A stretch of 64,000 nt of DNA from Lutimaribacter_A marinistellae (GTDB lineage: Bacteria; Pseudomonadota; Alphaproteobacteria; Rhodobacterales; Rhodobacteraceae), in assembly GCF_042648365.1 (NCBI RefSeq), contig NZ_JBHRXI010000049.1, forward strand, positions 372,001-436,000, in the 5' to 3' direction. Under the pieces are notes generated by a model. The model searched no databases. It saw only the letters and a program-made list of their open reading frames with translations, and was not told where the DNA came from. The stretch's first letter is position 1, and the number at the start of each line of letters is the position of its first letter. Below, piece by piece: positions 41,144 through 49,295 of the stretch. The position numbers and the translations under genes were made by a program.

Positions 41144-42408
41144 GGCGCGGCCTCGGGCGCTGCCAGATCCCCGGTCTCCGCCTCTTCGCCCACGGCCAAT
41201 GCTACCGTCTCGGGTGTCAGAGCGCGCGCGCTTGGCGCGGGAACAAAGCTGGCCTTGTCCTCGGCCTCGACCGGGGCACGCGCCGCGATACGCACGATCG
41301 CGAAGAGGATAAGCAACACGTGGGCGCCGGCCGATGTCAGGAAAAGCCCCCATTCGCCAAGCCCCGTCATCGCGAAACCCGCGAAAGCCGGACCAGCGAT
41401 GGAGCCTATCCCGAACACCATCAGCAATCCGCCGCTGACCTGGATCGCCGTGCCCTCGGGCGCGTGATCGTTGGCATGGGCAATGATGATCGGGTACATC
41501 GCGTAGATTGCCCCTCCAAACGCCGCTGACAGCGCAAGCAAGGCGATGACATCCTGAATGGGCGCAAGGATGAAAAGAAGATCGACCGCCAGTGCTGTCG
41601 CAGCCACCGCGACAAGTACCTTTCTCCGATCCATCCTGTCGGAGAGATAACCAATGGGCACCTGGCTCAACGCACCCGCAAGCACCGGAAGGCTGGCAAA
41701 CAGGGCGACCGAGGATACGGCAAGCCCGACCCGGTCAGCATAGACCGCAGCCAGTGTACCAAAGGCGCTATTCGAAATTCCCACGCAAAGCACGCCGAAC
41801 ACGGCAACCGGAGAATTGCGCCAGAGCGCCCGCAGGTCGAGACGCACGCTGACAAGCGGTTTGGGTACGGCCGTGCTCGACACCGCGGTCGGGACCAGCG
41901 CAAGGCAGTAGAAGATCGCAGGCAGGACGAAAAAGAGAAACCCGCTCGCGTCGCCCAAGGTCAGGACCATCTGACCGGCGGTCGACGCCACGAGGTTGAC
42001 CATCGTGTAAAGCCCGAAGATGCGCCCGCGCGATCCCGGGTCGGCGCGCTCACTCAGCCAGCTTTCGACGATCATCGCCGCCCCGGCGAAACAAAAACCC
42101 GATAGCGCCCGGAGCGGCACCCACGCGTAGGGGGTGATGAAGATCAGCGACAACAACACCGCGACTGCGGCAAAGGCGGCCATGACGCCAAAGGCGCGAA
42201 TATGCCCGACCTTGCCCACCAGCGGCGGGGTAATCACGCATCCGGCCACATATCCAAGGGCCCAGCCGGTGCCGAGAATACCCAGCGCCGCGGCCGAGAA
42301 CCCCTCTTCGGTTCCCCGGATCGGCAGAATAAGCGCATTCATGCCCCCGGCGAACAGCAGCAAAGCCGAGCCAAGCAAAAGGGCGGTTACCGAAAATAGC
42401 TGTTTCAC
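41116..42408 (-). CDS. MFS transporter
   Basis: A 430-residue permease with 12 predicted helices and a soluble, acidic C-terminal tail of about 45 residues. MFS loop motifs are visible as ERADPGSRGRIFGLYT (loop 4-5) and GYLSDRMDRRKVLVAV (loop 8-9, the classic G-x-x-x-D-R pattern). The type resembles YcaD-like exporters. Its substrate cannot be told from the sequence. It may serve this catabolic locus, since it sits between rutR and preA, but it has no RutR box of its own. Confidence 0.88.
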   Translation of the reverse strand: MKQLFSVTALLLGSALLLFAGGMNALILPIRGTEEGFSAAALGILGTGWALGYVAGCVITPPLVGKVGHIRAFGVMAAFAAVAVLLSLIFITPYAWVPLRALSGFCFAGAAMIVESWLSERADPGSRGRIFGLYTMVNLVASTAGQMVLTLGDASGFLFFVLPAIFYCLALVPTAVSSTAVPKPLVSVRLDLRALWRNSPVAVFGVLCVGISNSAFGTLAAVYADRVGLAVSSVALFASLPVLAGALSQVPIGYLSDRMDRRKVLVAVAATALAVDLLFILAPIQDVIALLALSAAFGGAIYAMYPIIIAHANDHAPEGTAIQVSGGLLMVFGIGSIAGPAFAGFAMTGLGEWGLFLTSAGAHVLLILFAIVRIAARAPVEAEDKASFVPAPSARALTPETVALAVGEEAETGDLAAPEAAPQAGDSNLR

Positions 42409-42524
42409 GTTCGGATCGGCCGCTTTTCTGCTTCAGGACATGCCCGCTGCCTAGCCCTTCGCCGTAGCGAAAAGCAAGGCTGGACAAAGGGACCCCGCAA
42501 ATTTCCCGACCCGTGCCGGCAAAA

Positions 42525-42540
42525 TCCGGCCCGGGCCGGC
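42525..42540 (-). terminator. Possible terminator after preA
   Basis: CCGGCCCGGGCCGG (42526-42539) is a perfect palindrome located 6 bp after the preA stop, followed on the minus strand by ATTTTG. It can form a 5-bp stem with a 4-base loop. The T-run is short, so efficiency is uncertain. Confidence 0.5.
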
Positions 42541-42545
42541 TCGCA

Positions 42546-43850
42546 TCATTCGGCGGCGCGTGCCATCGGATTGTTGGGGTGCATCGTCCAGTTCGCGTAG
42601 TCGGCCTCGACGGTCTTGCCGGTGCGCGGATCGACCTCGCCGGGCGTCATAGGCACCATCGAAATGCAGTCCTCCACCGGGCAAACATCGACGCACAGGT
42701 TGCAGGCCACGCATTCCTCGTCGATGACCTCGAACACGCGGTCGGGTGACATGGAAATCGCCTGGTGGCTGGTGTCTTCGCAGGCGGCGTAGCAACGTCC
42801 GCAGGAAATGCACTTATCCTGATCGATCTTGGCCTTGGCGACGTAGTTGAGGTTCAGGTACTGCCAATCTGTCACGTTCGGAACGGCCATGCCCACGAAA
42901 TCCGACACCGAGGCATAGCCCTTCTCATCCATCCACTGGCTCAACCCGCGGGTCAATTCCTCGACAATGCGGAAGCCATAGGTCATTGCGGCGGTGCAGA
43001 CCTGCACGTTGCCCGCGCCGAGCGCTATGAATTCCGCAGCGTCGCGCCATGTTGTGACACCGCCGATGCCGCTAATGGGCAGACCGTGGGTTTCCGGATT
43101 GCGGGCGATTTCCGACACCATCGACAGCGCGATGGGCTTGACCGCAGGTCCGCAATAGCCGCCATGGCTGCCCTTCCCGTCGATCGACGGCTCAGGGCTG
43201 AAGGTGTCGAGGTTCACGCTGGTGATCGAATTGATCGTGTTGATGAGCGACACCGCATCGGCCCCACCATTCCGCGCTGCTGTCGCAGGCTTTCGGATAT
43301 CGGTGATGTTCGGCGTCAGTTTCACGATCACCGGGCGGTCATAGTATTGCTTGCACCAGCGGGTGACCATTTCGATGTATTCGGGCACCTGCCCGACGGC
43401 CGAGCCCATACCGCGTTCGCTCATGCCATGAGGGCAGCCAAAGTTCAGTTCGATTCCGTCCGCGCCCGTTTCGGCCACCCGCGGCAGGATGGCTTTCCAC
43501 GCTTCCTCCTCGCAGGGCACCATGATCGAGGCAATCAGCGCCCGGTCGGGGTAATCAGCCTTGACCCGCGCCATCTCTTCGAGGTTCACCTCGAGCGGAC
43601 GGTCGGTGATCAACTCGATGTTGTTGAGACCCAACAGCCGCCGATCCGCGCCATAGATCGCCCCGTAGCGCGGCCCGTTCACGTTCACCACCGGCGGCCC
43701 TTCGGCTCCCAACGTCTTCCACACCACACCGCCCCAGCCAGCCTCGAAGGCGCGCCGCACGTTGTATTCCTTGTCGGTGGGCGGGGCCGAAGCCAGCCAG
43801 AACGGGTTCGGGCTTTTGATGCCCACGAAATCTGTCGTCAGATCAGCCAT
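42546..43850 (-). CDS. preA: NAD-dependent dihydropyrimidine dehydrogenase, catalytic subunit
   Basis: 434 residues. It reduces uracil/thymine to the 5,6-dihydro forms. An FMN-binding dihydroorotate-dehydrogenase-like barrel (ADLTTDFVGIKSPNPFWLAS, and active-site Cys in NFGCPHGMSERGMGSAVGQ) is followed by a double [4Fe-4S] ferredoxin (CISCGRCYAAC, CVACNLCVDVCPVEDC). The partner PreT supplies electrons from NADH. The ATG directly abuts the stop of a glycosyltransferase gene; its ribosome site, GGGGAGG at 43859-43865, lies inside that gene, so translation is coupled. Length is normal. Confidence 0.95.
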   Translation of the reverse strand: MADLTTDFVGIKSPNPFWLASAPPTDKEYNVRRAFEAGWGGVVWKTLGAEGPPVVNVNGPRYGAIYGADRRLLGLNNIELITDRPLEVNLEEMARVKADYPDRALIASIMVPCEEEAWKAILPRVAETGADGIELNFGCPHGMSERGMGSAVGQVPEYIEMVTRWCKQYYDRPVIVKLTPNITDIRKPATAARNGGADAVSLINTINSITSVNLDTFSPEPSIDGKGSHGGYCGPAVKPIALSMVSEIARNPETHGLPISGIGGVTTWRDAAEFIALGAGNVQVCTAAMTYGFRIVEELTRGLSQWMDEKGYASVSDFVGMAVPNVTDWQYLNLNYVAKAKIDQDKCISCGRCYAACEDTSHQAISMSPDRVFEVIDEECVACNLCVDVCPVEDCISMVPMTPGEVDPRTGKTVEADYANWTMHPNNPMARAAE

Positions 43851-45077
43851 TTACGAGACCTCCCCTAGAGGTTTTAGGTTTTGTTTTATGATGTCGCTGC
43901 GATGCGCAAAGACCTGCGCCCGCGTAAGATGCCGGGCCGAGCGGGCCGCGCGTGAAACAAGATCGCCAAGCAAAGTGCGGTCCTGTGCAAGGTCCGCAAC
44001 CGCCTCGGCTAGCGCGTCGATATCTCCACGCTCGACAAGGTGGCCAGCGCCCTGCTCGGTCACCAGGCCCTCGGCAAATGCATCGCGGTAGCCGACGAGC
44101 GGTGTCGCCGCGTGCAAGGCCTCGATCAGGATGCGCGGCGACTCGTCGGTCAGGTGACAGAACATCAGCAGATGCCCCCCGCGCAGCAGTTCGAGCACTT
44201 GATCACGATCGCTTACGAAGCCGGGAAACGAGACCTGCTCCTCCAAACCTGCATCGCGCACCTGTTCTTGCATCGCTTCAAGCATGTCGCCATCCCCTGC
44301 CCATTCGGCAGAAAATGCGACACCCTTTCGGGCAATTTTCTGAAGTACTTCAACCCAGTGCAGCCCGCCCTTCATCTTGTGGGCACGTCCTGCATACACG
44401 ATACGCAAAGGCGCGTCAGGGACGGCTGCAAGCTTGGACGCCAAGGCCGGTGCAGATATCCTGTCTCCTTCTTCGAGGTGGATATCCTCGACCAGATGCG
44501 GGTTACGCGAAAGCGGAGCGAGCGCCTCGAACACGGTCCGCCCATGCAACAGCGCGAGGTCGGCACCTTTCAGCACGTCTCTTTCCGCTCGCGCGGTGAC
44601 GGTGGACTTGATGGCGGCCTTCATCCTGTCCTTGACGCCGGACCCTCCGGCTGCGGCAAGAACCTGGCTTTCCACCCGGTCGAACCAGACCGCATGCGGA
44701 ATGCCGTTGCGCTGCGCGACACGCGCCGCGACGACGCCCCAATCACCAATCCACCCACCGATGGCGACCGAGACATAGTCAGAACGACGCATCGCATCGA
44801 GAAACCGTGCCTCGATCTCGCGCCGCGTCCGGAAATAGGTCGGCAAGTGATAGCCATCCGGCAGTGCCAGCATCTCGAACTCCGGCATACGGATGCCTTC
44901 GGCTTCGAGCGGCCGGCAGTCTTCGGGCGGCTTTTCATCCTTGCACAATCCGCAGGCGATGATCTTGTCGAAATGCTCTTGCCACGCCTTCAGGCCGCTG
45001 ATCGTCTGGCCTTCCTGCCACAGCTCGCCCTGCCACCGAAAGAACGGGGCACCGAGCGTGATGAACAAGGTCGCCAT
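43851..45077 (-). CDS. Group-1-like glycosyltransferase inside the preT-preA operon
   Basis: 408 residues, GT-B/GT4-like. The C-terminal half has the nucleotide-sugar pattern LRIVYAGRAHKMKGGLHWVE, FSAEWAGDGDMLEAMQEQ, VSFPGFVSDRDQVLELLRGG and the E-x7-E-like DESPRILIEALHAATPLVGY (sugar-binding glutamates). The N-terminal half is the acceptor domain. It starts 10 bp after preT and abuts preA, so it is co-transcribed with pyrimidine genes. A sugar donor and acceptor cannot be told. The start at 45077 lies directly after preT. Why a glycosyltransferase is made with dihydropyrimidine dehydrogenase is unclear (see findings). Confidence 0.88.
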   Translation of the reverse strand: MATLFITLGAPFFRWQGELWQEGQTISGLKAWQEHFDKIIACGLCKDEKPPEDCRPLEAEGIRMPEFEMLALPDGYHLPTYFRTRREIEARFLDAMRRSDYVSVAIGGWIGDWGVVAARVAQRNGIPHAVWFDRVESQVLAAAGGSGVKDRMKAAIKSTVTARAERDVLKGADLALLHGRTVFEALAPLSRNPHLVEDIHLEEGDRISAPALASKLAAVPDAPLRIVYAGRAHKMKGGLHWVEVLQKIARKGVAFSAEWAGDGDMLEAMQEQVRDAGLEEQVSFPGFVSDRDQVLELLRGGHLLMFCHLTDESPRILIEALHAATPLVGYRDAFAEGLVTEQGAGHLVERGDIDALAEAVADLAQDRTLLGDLVSRAARSARHLTRAQVFAHRSDIIKQNLKPLGEVS

Positions 45078-45087
45078 CGGACCGCCC

Positions 45088-46419
45088 TCACCCGTCGGTC
45101 AAAGCCAGGTGGATATCCTCGGCCGCATCGCGCCCCTCGGCGACGGCGACAACCGTCAGATCCTCTCCCGGCGTGCAATCGCCCCCGGCCCAGACACCGT
45201 CCATCGAGGTCCGCCCGGACCCGCTGACTTTGATCTTGCCATGCTCGATCTCGATCCCGCCGGGCTCGACGAAACTCTGCCCGATGGCACGAAAAACCTG
45301 GTCCGCTGGGAGGCGCAACCGTTCGCCGGTGCCCTGCAACCGGCCGTCGATCTCGGCGGTATACTCCATCTCTATCTCTGCTGCGGCGCCGTTGCCGTGG
45401 ATTGCGACCGGCATGACGTTGTCGATGATGCGAACACCTTTTGATGCGGCGAGATCCTGTTCGAATTTCGAGGCTCCCATACGGGCCCGTGACCGGCGAT
45501 AGGCCAGTGTCACGTTCTCGGCCCCTAGAAGCCGCGCCTGTACCGCCGCGTCCACTGCTGTCATACCGCCGCCGATGACCACGACATTACGCCCGACGGG
45601 CACCTGCGAAAGATCGCTCGTCTGGCGCAGGTCGGCAATGAAACTGACGGCGTCGGCAACCCCATCGCGCTCATCCCCGTCGCAGGACAAAGCGTTCACC
45701 GATCCCAGCCCAAGGCCAAGGAAGACGGCGTCGAACTCTCCGCGAAGGCCGTCGAGTGTCAGGCCATCGCCGAGCGCGCGACCGTGCTCGATCTGGATAC
45801 CACCGATCCCCAGAAGCCATTCGACCTCGCGCTGCGCAAAATTCTCGGTCGTCTTGTAGGTCGCGATGCCGTATTCGTTCAGGCCGCCGGGCTTTTCCTT
45901 GGCCTCGAAAATCGTCACGGCATGCCCCTTCATCGCAAGCCGATGTGCACAGGCAAGACCGGCCGGCCCCGCCCCCACGACGGCGACGCGCTTGCCCGTC
46001 TCGGGGGCGCGGGTAAAGGGATGGCCTTGGCGGGTCATCAACTCGTCGGTCGCGTGGCGCTGCAACCTGCCGATCTCCACGGGTTTTCCCTCGGCCGCCT
46101 CACGCACGCAGGCCTCTTCGCACAGTGTTTCGGTCGGACAAACCCGCGCGCACATGCCGCCAAGGATGTTCTGTTCGAAAATCGTCTGGCCCGCAGCCTC
46201 GGCTTGGCCCGCCTGTATCTGCCGGATGAACAACGGGATGTCGATCGCGGTCGGACAGGCCGTCACGCATGGTGCGTCATGGCAGAAATAGCATCTGTCG
46301 GCGGCCACCGCCGCCTCGTGCGGTGCGTAAGGCGGATGAAGATCCGCGAAATTCGACTGCAACTCGTCGCTGGAAAGTCTCCCGGCCTGTACGCCGGGGA
46401 CCATCTGGCCCTGTGCCAT
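45088..46419 (-). CDS. preT: NAD-dependent dihydropyrimidine dehydrogenase, NADH/flavin subunit
   Basis: 443 residues, glutamate-synthase small-subunit-like. An N-terminal Fe-S fold carries CYFCHDAPCVTACPT and CARVCPTETLCEEAC. An FAD motif (VAVVGAGPAGLACAHRLAM) and NAD motif (VVIGGGMTAVDAAVQARLLG) follow, then WAGGDCT near the C-terminus. It feeds electrons from NADH to PreA. It is first in the operon with GT and preA. Two RutR-like boxes lie upstream at 46478-46510. Length is normal. Confidence 0.95.
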   Translation of the reverse strand: MAQGQMVPGVQAGRLSSDELQSNFADLHPPYAPHEAAVAADRCYFCHDAPCVTACPTAIDIPLFIRQIQAGQAEAAGQTIFEQNILGGMCARVCPTETLCEEACVREAAEGKPVEIGRLQRHATDELMTRQGHPFTRAPETGKRVAVVGAGPAGLACAHRLAMKGHAVTIFEAKEKPGGLNEYGIATYKTTENFAQREVEWLLGIGGIQIEHGRALGDGLTLDGLRGEFDAVFLGLGLGSVNALSCDGDERDGVADAVSFIADLRQTSDLSQVPVGRNVVVIGGGMTAVDAAVQARLLGAENVTLAYRRSRARMGASKFEQDLAASKGVRIIDNVMPVAIHGNGAAAEIEMEYTAEIDGRLQGTGERLRLPADQVFRAIGQSFVEPGGIEIEHGKIKVSGSGRTSMDGVWAGGDCTPGEDLTVVAVAEGRDAAEDIHLALTDG

Positions 46420-46477
46420 CGCTCTTCTCCCTGAAGATATGTTTGTTCTTGGGAATCAGACTGCCACAGAGAGATTT

Positions 46478-46510
46478 TTTATCAACTGGTAAAATTTATC
46501 ATCCGGTCAA
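46478..46510. promoter_or_regulatory. Tandem degenerate RutR-like boxes upstream of preT
   Basis: TTTATCAACTGGTAAA (46478-46493) and TTTATCATCCGGTCAA (46495-46510) both keep the 7-2-7 layout of the RutR consensus; the first is also a near-palindrome. Compared with the consensus, the second differs at three positions of 16. Centres are 17 bp apart. Weaker sites here and a perfect one at 40411 would let RutR grade the two operons. Confidence 0.6.
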
Positions 46511-46575
46511 AAATCTCCAAGAAACGCCCATTACCGTGGCAGTCAGCGCCGAATGCCCGAATTCGCGGCATTTTA

Positions 46576-46591
46576 GGGCATGGCTATGCCC
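46576..46591 (-). terminator. Possible terminator of the exported protein gene
   Basis: GGGCAT/ATGCCC with a 4-base loop, three bases after the TAG stop of the minus-strand gene, followed on that strand by TAAAATG. The T-run is weak. It also separates this gene from the preT promoter region. Confidence 0.45.
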
Positions 46592-46593
46592 GG

Positions 46594-47046
46594 CTAGGGC
46601 ATCAGGATCGTGGCTCGTTCGAAGCTGGCCGTGTCGCGCGACAAGTCATCATAGAGCAGTTCGACCTCTACGCTCTCAACGCTTTCCAGCGGAAAAGCGC
46701 GATAAGGCAGGCCGTCCGTCTCGGTGATCGCGTTCGGGCTCGCGGTGTCGAGATGGCACTCAGGCAGCGGCCAAATCTCGGGTGCTTCTCCGTTTACACC
46801 GATGCGGATTTCCTTCAACCCGCAGCGCCATGACCAAAGATGTGTCACGTATAGCAGATCCTGCCCGTTGAATTCACGCACGGCGATCCAGCTTCTACGC
46901 GTTGCGCCCAATATCGGCCTGACCTCTGTCGCTGTGGTAAAGCGCCCCTGAACATCTTGCGGCTCGGCCATGTTGTCCGACGCCAAAAGCGCCATTCCGG
47001 CTAACGGTTGAGCGGCGAGTAAAGCCGTCGCAATCCAGGCAATCAC
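46594..47046 (-). CDS. Small exported protein of unknown function
   Basis: 150 residues, with a GTG start at 47046 chosen because GGGAGGGA lies 8-9 bases upstream and the resulting N-terminus (MIAWIATALLAAQPLAGMAL) is a good signal peptide. The mature part has GQDLLYVTHLWSWRCGLKEI, then PLPECHLDTASPNAITE and VEVELLYDDLSRDTA, mostly beta and with two cysteines. I do not recognise a family. It is divergent from the glycosyltransferase-like gene at 47171 across 124 bp and convergent with nothing. No link to pyrimidine genes is evident. Confidence 0.7.
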   Translation of the reverse strand: MIAWIATALLAAQPLAGMALLASDNMAEPQDVQGRFTTATEVRPILGATRRSWIAVREFNGQDLLYVTHLWSWRCGLKEIRIGVNGEAPEIWPLPECHLDTASPNAITETDGLPYRAFPLESVESVEVELLYDDLSRDTASFERATILMP

Positions 47047-47170
47047 GTCCAACGTCCCTCCCTTGCCCCATGCCAGTGGTCGTAATTGGGGCTTTCGGCA
47101 TGTCAAACTGCCGCCTATAGTTTCCCGAAAGCAGGCAGGCACCGCGAAAAATCTGCGGTTGGACAGGACT

Positions 47171-48175
47171 ATGACAGAGACTGAGGCAGGGCGCCAAGCC
47201 TTCAACATCGTGATAGTCGGCCAGAACAACCGGCTGCAATACGAAGCCGTGCTCTTTGCTGCGTCCCTGCGCCATGCCTCTCCGGAGTTTTCGGGCAGAC
47301 TGTTTGTCGCGGTACCGCAACCGGGTCCGCGCTGGAAATCCGACCCGAGCATCCAGAACGAGGACGTTCTCAAGGCGCTAGACTGGCTCGACGCCGAGAT
47401 CCTGCCATTTGACAACCGCATATTCGGCGAGAGCTACCCGCACGGCAACAAGATCGAGGCCCTGCTCGCCGTGCCCGAGGGAGAACCTTTCGTCTTCTTC
47501 GACACCGACACCTTGATTACCGGCGAAATCTCGGATGTGCCGTTCGATTTCGATCGCCCGACCGCGTCACTCCGGCGGGAGGGCACGTGGCCGGAACCGA
47601 CGCTTTACGGTCCCGGCTACACGGAGATCTGGGCCGCTCTCTATCGCCGGTTCGGACTGGATTTCGAAAGTTCGCTGGATACTGAACAACCGCACGAATA
47701 CTGGCGTCGTTACCTGTATTTCAACGCGGGCTGGTTCTTTTACCGATGTCCGCGCGCTTTCGGGCAGCGCTTTCTGACCTATGCCAAGTCGATCAAGCAA
47801 GACCCGCCGCCCGAGCTTGTGGGGCAGAGCCTCGACCCGTGGCTTGACCAGGTGGCGCTTCCGCTCGTCATCCATTCCTTTGGCGGCGGGCGCGACACCC
47901 TGCCAGAGGGGTATCTCGACGGATCGGTCAGCTGTCACTATCGGCACTTTCCTCTTCTCTACGCGCGCGAAGAGGACGAGGTGATCGATATCCTCGAAAC
48001 GGTATCGGCCCCCAACAAGGTCAAGAAGGTGCTACGCAACCACGACCCGCTCAAAAAGATGGTGTTCCAAGGCAAGGGCGAGAGAGTGCGTGCCTTGTTC
48101 GACCGGGCGCATCTTCCGCGCAAGGAACAGGCGATCCGCAACCAGATCCGTGCTGCGGGCTTGTGGATGCGCTGA
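47171..48175 (+). CDS. DTD-motif glycosyltransferase-like protein
   Basis: 334 residues. The core FNIVIVGQNNRLQYEAVLFA, then GNKIEALLAVPEG and FVFFDTDTLITGEI suggest a GT-A fold with the metal-binding DxD motif (FDTDT). Later YFNAGWFFYRCP and LDQVALPLVIHSFG match GT8/GT-A-like acceptor regions. The C-terminus is basic and helical. The start at 47171 follows GGACAGGAC; an upstream in-frame start at 47063 lies over the divergent promoter region and is rejected. Probably modifies a surface glycan; substrate unknown. Confidence 0.75.
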   Translation: MTETEAGRQAFNIVIVGQNNRLQYEAVLFAASLRHASPEFSGRLFVAVPQPGPRWKSDPSIQNEDVLKALDWLDAEILPFDNRIFGESYPHGNKIEALLAVPEGEPFVFFDTDTLITGEISDVPFDFDRPTASLRREGTWPEPTLYGPGYTEIWAALYRRFGLDFESSLDTEQPHEYWRRYLYFNAGWFFYRCPRAFGQRFLTYAKSIKQDPPPELVGQSLDPWLDQVALPLVIHSFGGGRDTLPEGYLDGSVSCHYRHFPLLYAREEDEVIDILETVSAPNKVKKVLRNHDPLKKMVFQGKGERVRALFDRAHLPRKEQAIRNQIRAAGLWMR

Positions 48176-48178
48176 GCC

Positions 48179-48532
48179 TCAGACCGGCAGAACCGCCAGT
48201 GCCACGCGGCGCCCCTCGGACAGCAGCACGTTGTATGTCCGGCATGCCGCCGGCGAGGACATGCTCTCGACCCCGACACCGGCGTCTTCCAGCTCGCGGC
48301 GCAGGTCGGCCGGCACATGCGTGATCTCGGCACCAGTGCCGACAAACAGCACATCGATCCGACCGGCAAGGGCAATGAGCGCCTGCTTATCCTCGTAACC
48401 GCTCCAGGCTTGCGTCCCCGAGGGACCGGTGATCAGGGCGCCGTGATAAACCTCGCCACCGACGCGGAAAAATCCGGGCCCGTAGCCTTCGACAGGTTTG
48501 GCATCGGTGTAGGCGATCTCGTTCAGTCTCAT
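48179..48532 (-). CDS. Mth938-like domain protein (DUF498)
   Basis: 117 residues of the Mth938 fold: YGPGFFRVGGEVYHGALITGP (in part), DVLFVGTGAEITHVPADLR and the C-terminal YNVLLSEGRRVALAVLPV. Family members are small cytosolic proteins of unproven role that often follow secD-secF in alphaproteobacteria. Here it follows tauE, 10 bp away, at the end of the yajC-secD-secF-tauE unit. It ends 3 bp from the convergent glycosyltransferase-like gene. Confidence 0.85.
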   Translation of the reverse strand: MRLNEIAYTDAKPVEGYGPGFFRVGGEVYHGALITGPSGTQAWSGYEDKQALIALAGRIDVLFVGTGAEITHVPADLRRELEDAGVGVESMSSPAACRTYNVLLSEGRRVALAVLPV

Positions 48533-48542
48533 GCCGGTCTAC

Positions 48543-49295
48543 TTAGTCCCACAATGGCAAGGCGGAAAGGGCTGAAAAGGCGATGATCGAATAGGCCGTG
48601 ACGCGATAGAACCGCTCGAGCGATGGACGAAAGATCGCGGCACCCAAGGAGTTGCCCGTTATGTTGGGTATTGCGAGCAGTGCCCCGATCAAAAGCGCCT
48701 CGATAAACAGGTTCCCGTTCAGGGCATAAATGCCCAGCAGGTAAATGTCGTATGCAAAGAGATAGACCAGGATGGTCGCCCGCACCGTGGCGGCCGGCAA
48801 GGTACTGGCGAGATAGAGGGTGATGATCGGCGGACCCGGTACGCCCACCGTACCTCCCAGAAGACCTGCAAGCCCGCCTGTCGTGTAGATCAGGGGCGGT
48901 GTCATCGCGCCACGGTACCGTATGCCCGAAACGAGCAAAGAGAGCGTTACCAGCGCCACCACGCTGAGAACGTAGCGAAAGACCTCCGGATCGAGAACAA
49001 GGAGCAAGGCAACGCCAGCAGGCAAGGCAAGAGCCGTTGACACAAGCAAGCGCGCGAGATCGGGAAGGTGAACCGATCGGATCGCATGGCGAACGATCAG
49101 TAGCGGCCCGGCAAGGTCTGCGACCGTCATCGCGGTAATGCCAGCCACCGGCCCCAGAACCGCGCCTGTTGGGGGCAACAGGACGAGGCCTGATCCAAAT
49201 CCCGCAAAGCCACGAACAAGGCCGGCGATGAATGAAACGACGCCCAGCCACCACAGCCCTTGCGTGGCAAGGGCCGTGGCGACAGTGTCAGGCAT
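48543..49295 (-). CDS. Sulfite exporter TauE/SafE-like membrane protein
   Basis: 250 residues with about eight helices and the family pattern FIAGLVRGFAGFGSGLVLLP near the N-terminus, VGVPGPPIITLYLAS and GALLAIPNITGNSLGAAIF in the second half (repeat of the first). TauE/SafE proteins move organosulfur or carboxylate anions across the inner membrane. The start overlaps the secF stop by 8 bp, so it is co-translated with the Sec genes; a functional reason is not known. Substrate unknown. Confidence 0.87.
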   Translation of the reverse strand: MPDTVATALATQGLWWLGVVSFIAGLVRGFAGFGSGLVLLPPTGAVLGPVAGITAMTVADLAGPLLIVRHAIRSVHLPDLARLLVSTALALPAGVALLLVLDPEVFRYVLSVVALVTLSLLVSGIRYRGAMTPPLIYTTGGLAGLLGGTVGVPGPPIITLYLASTLPAATVRATILVYLFAYDIYLLGIYALNGNLFIEALLIGALLAIPNITGNSLGAAIFRPSLERFYRVTAYSIIAFSALSALPLWD

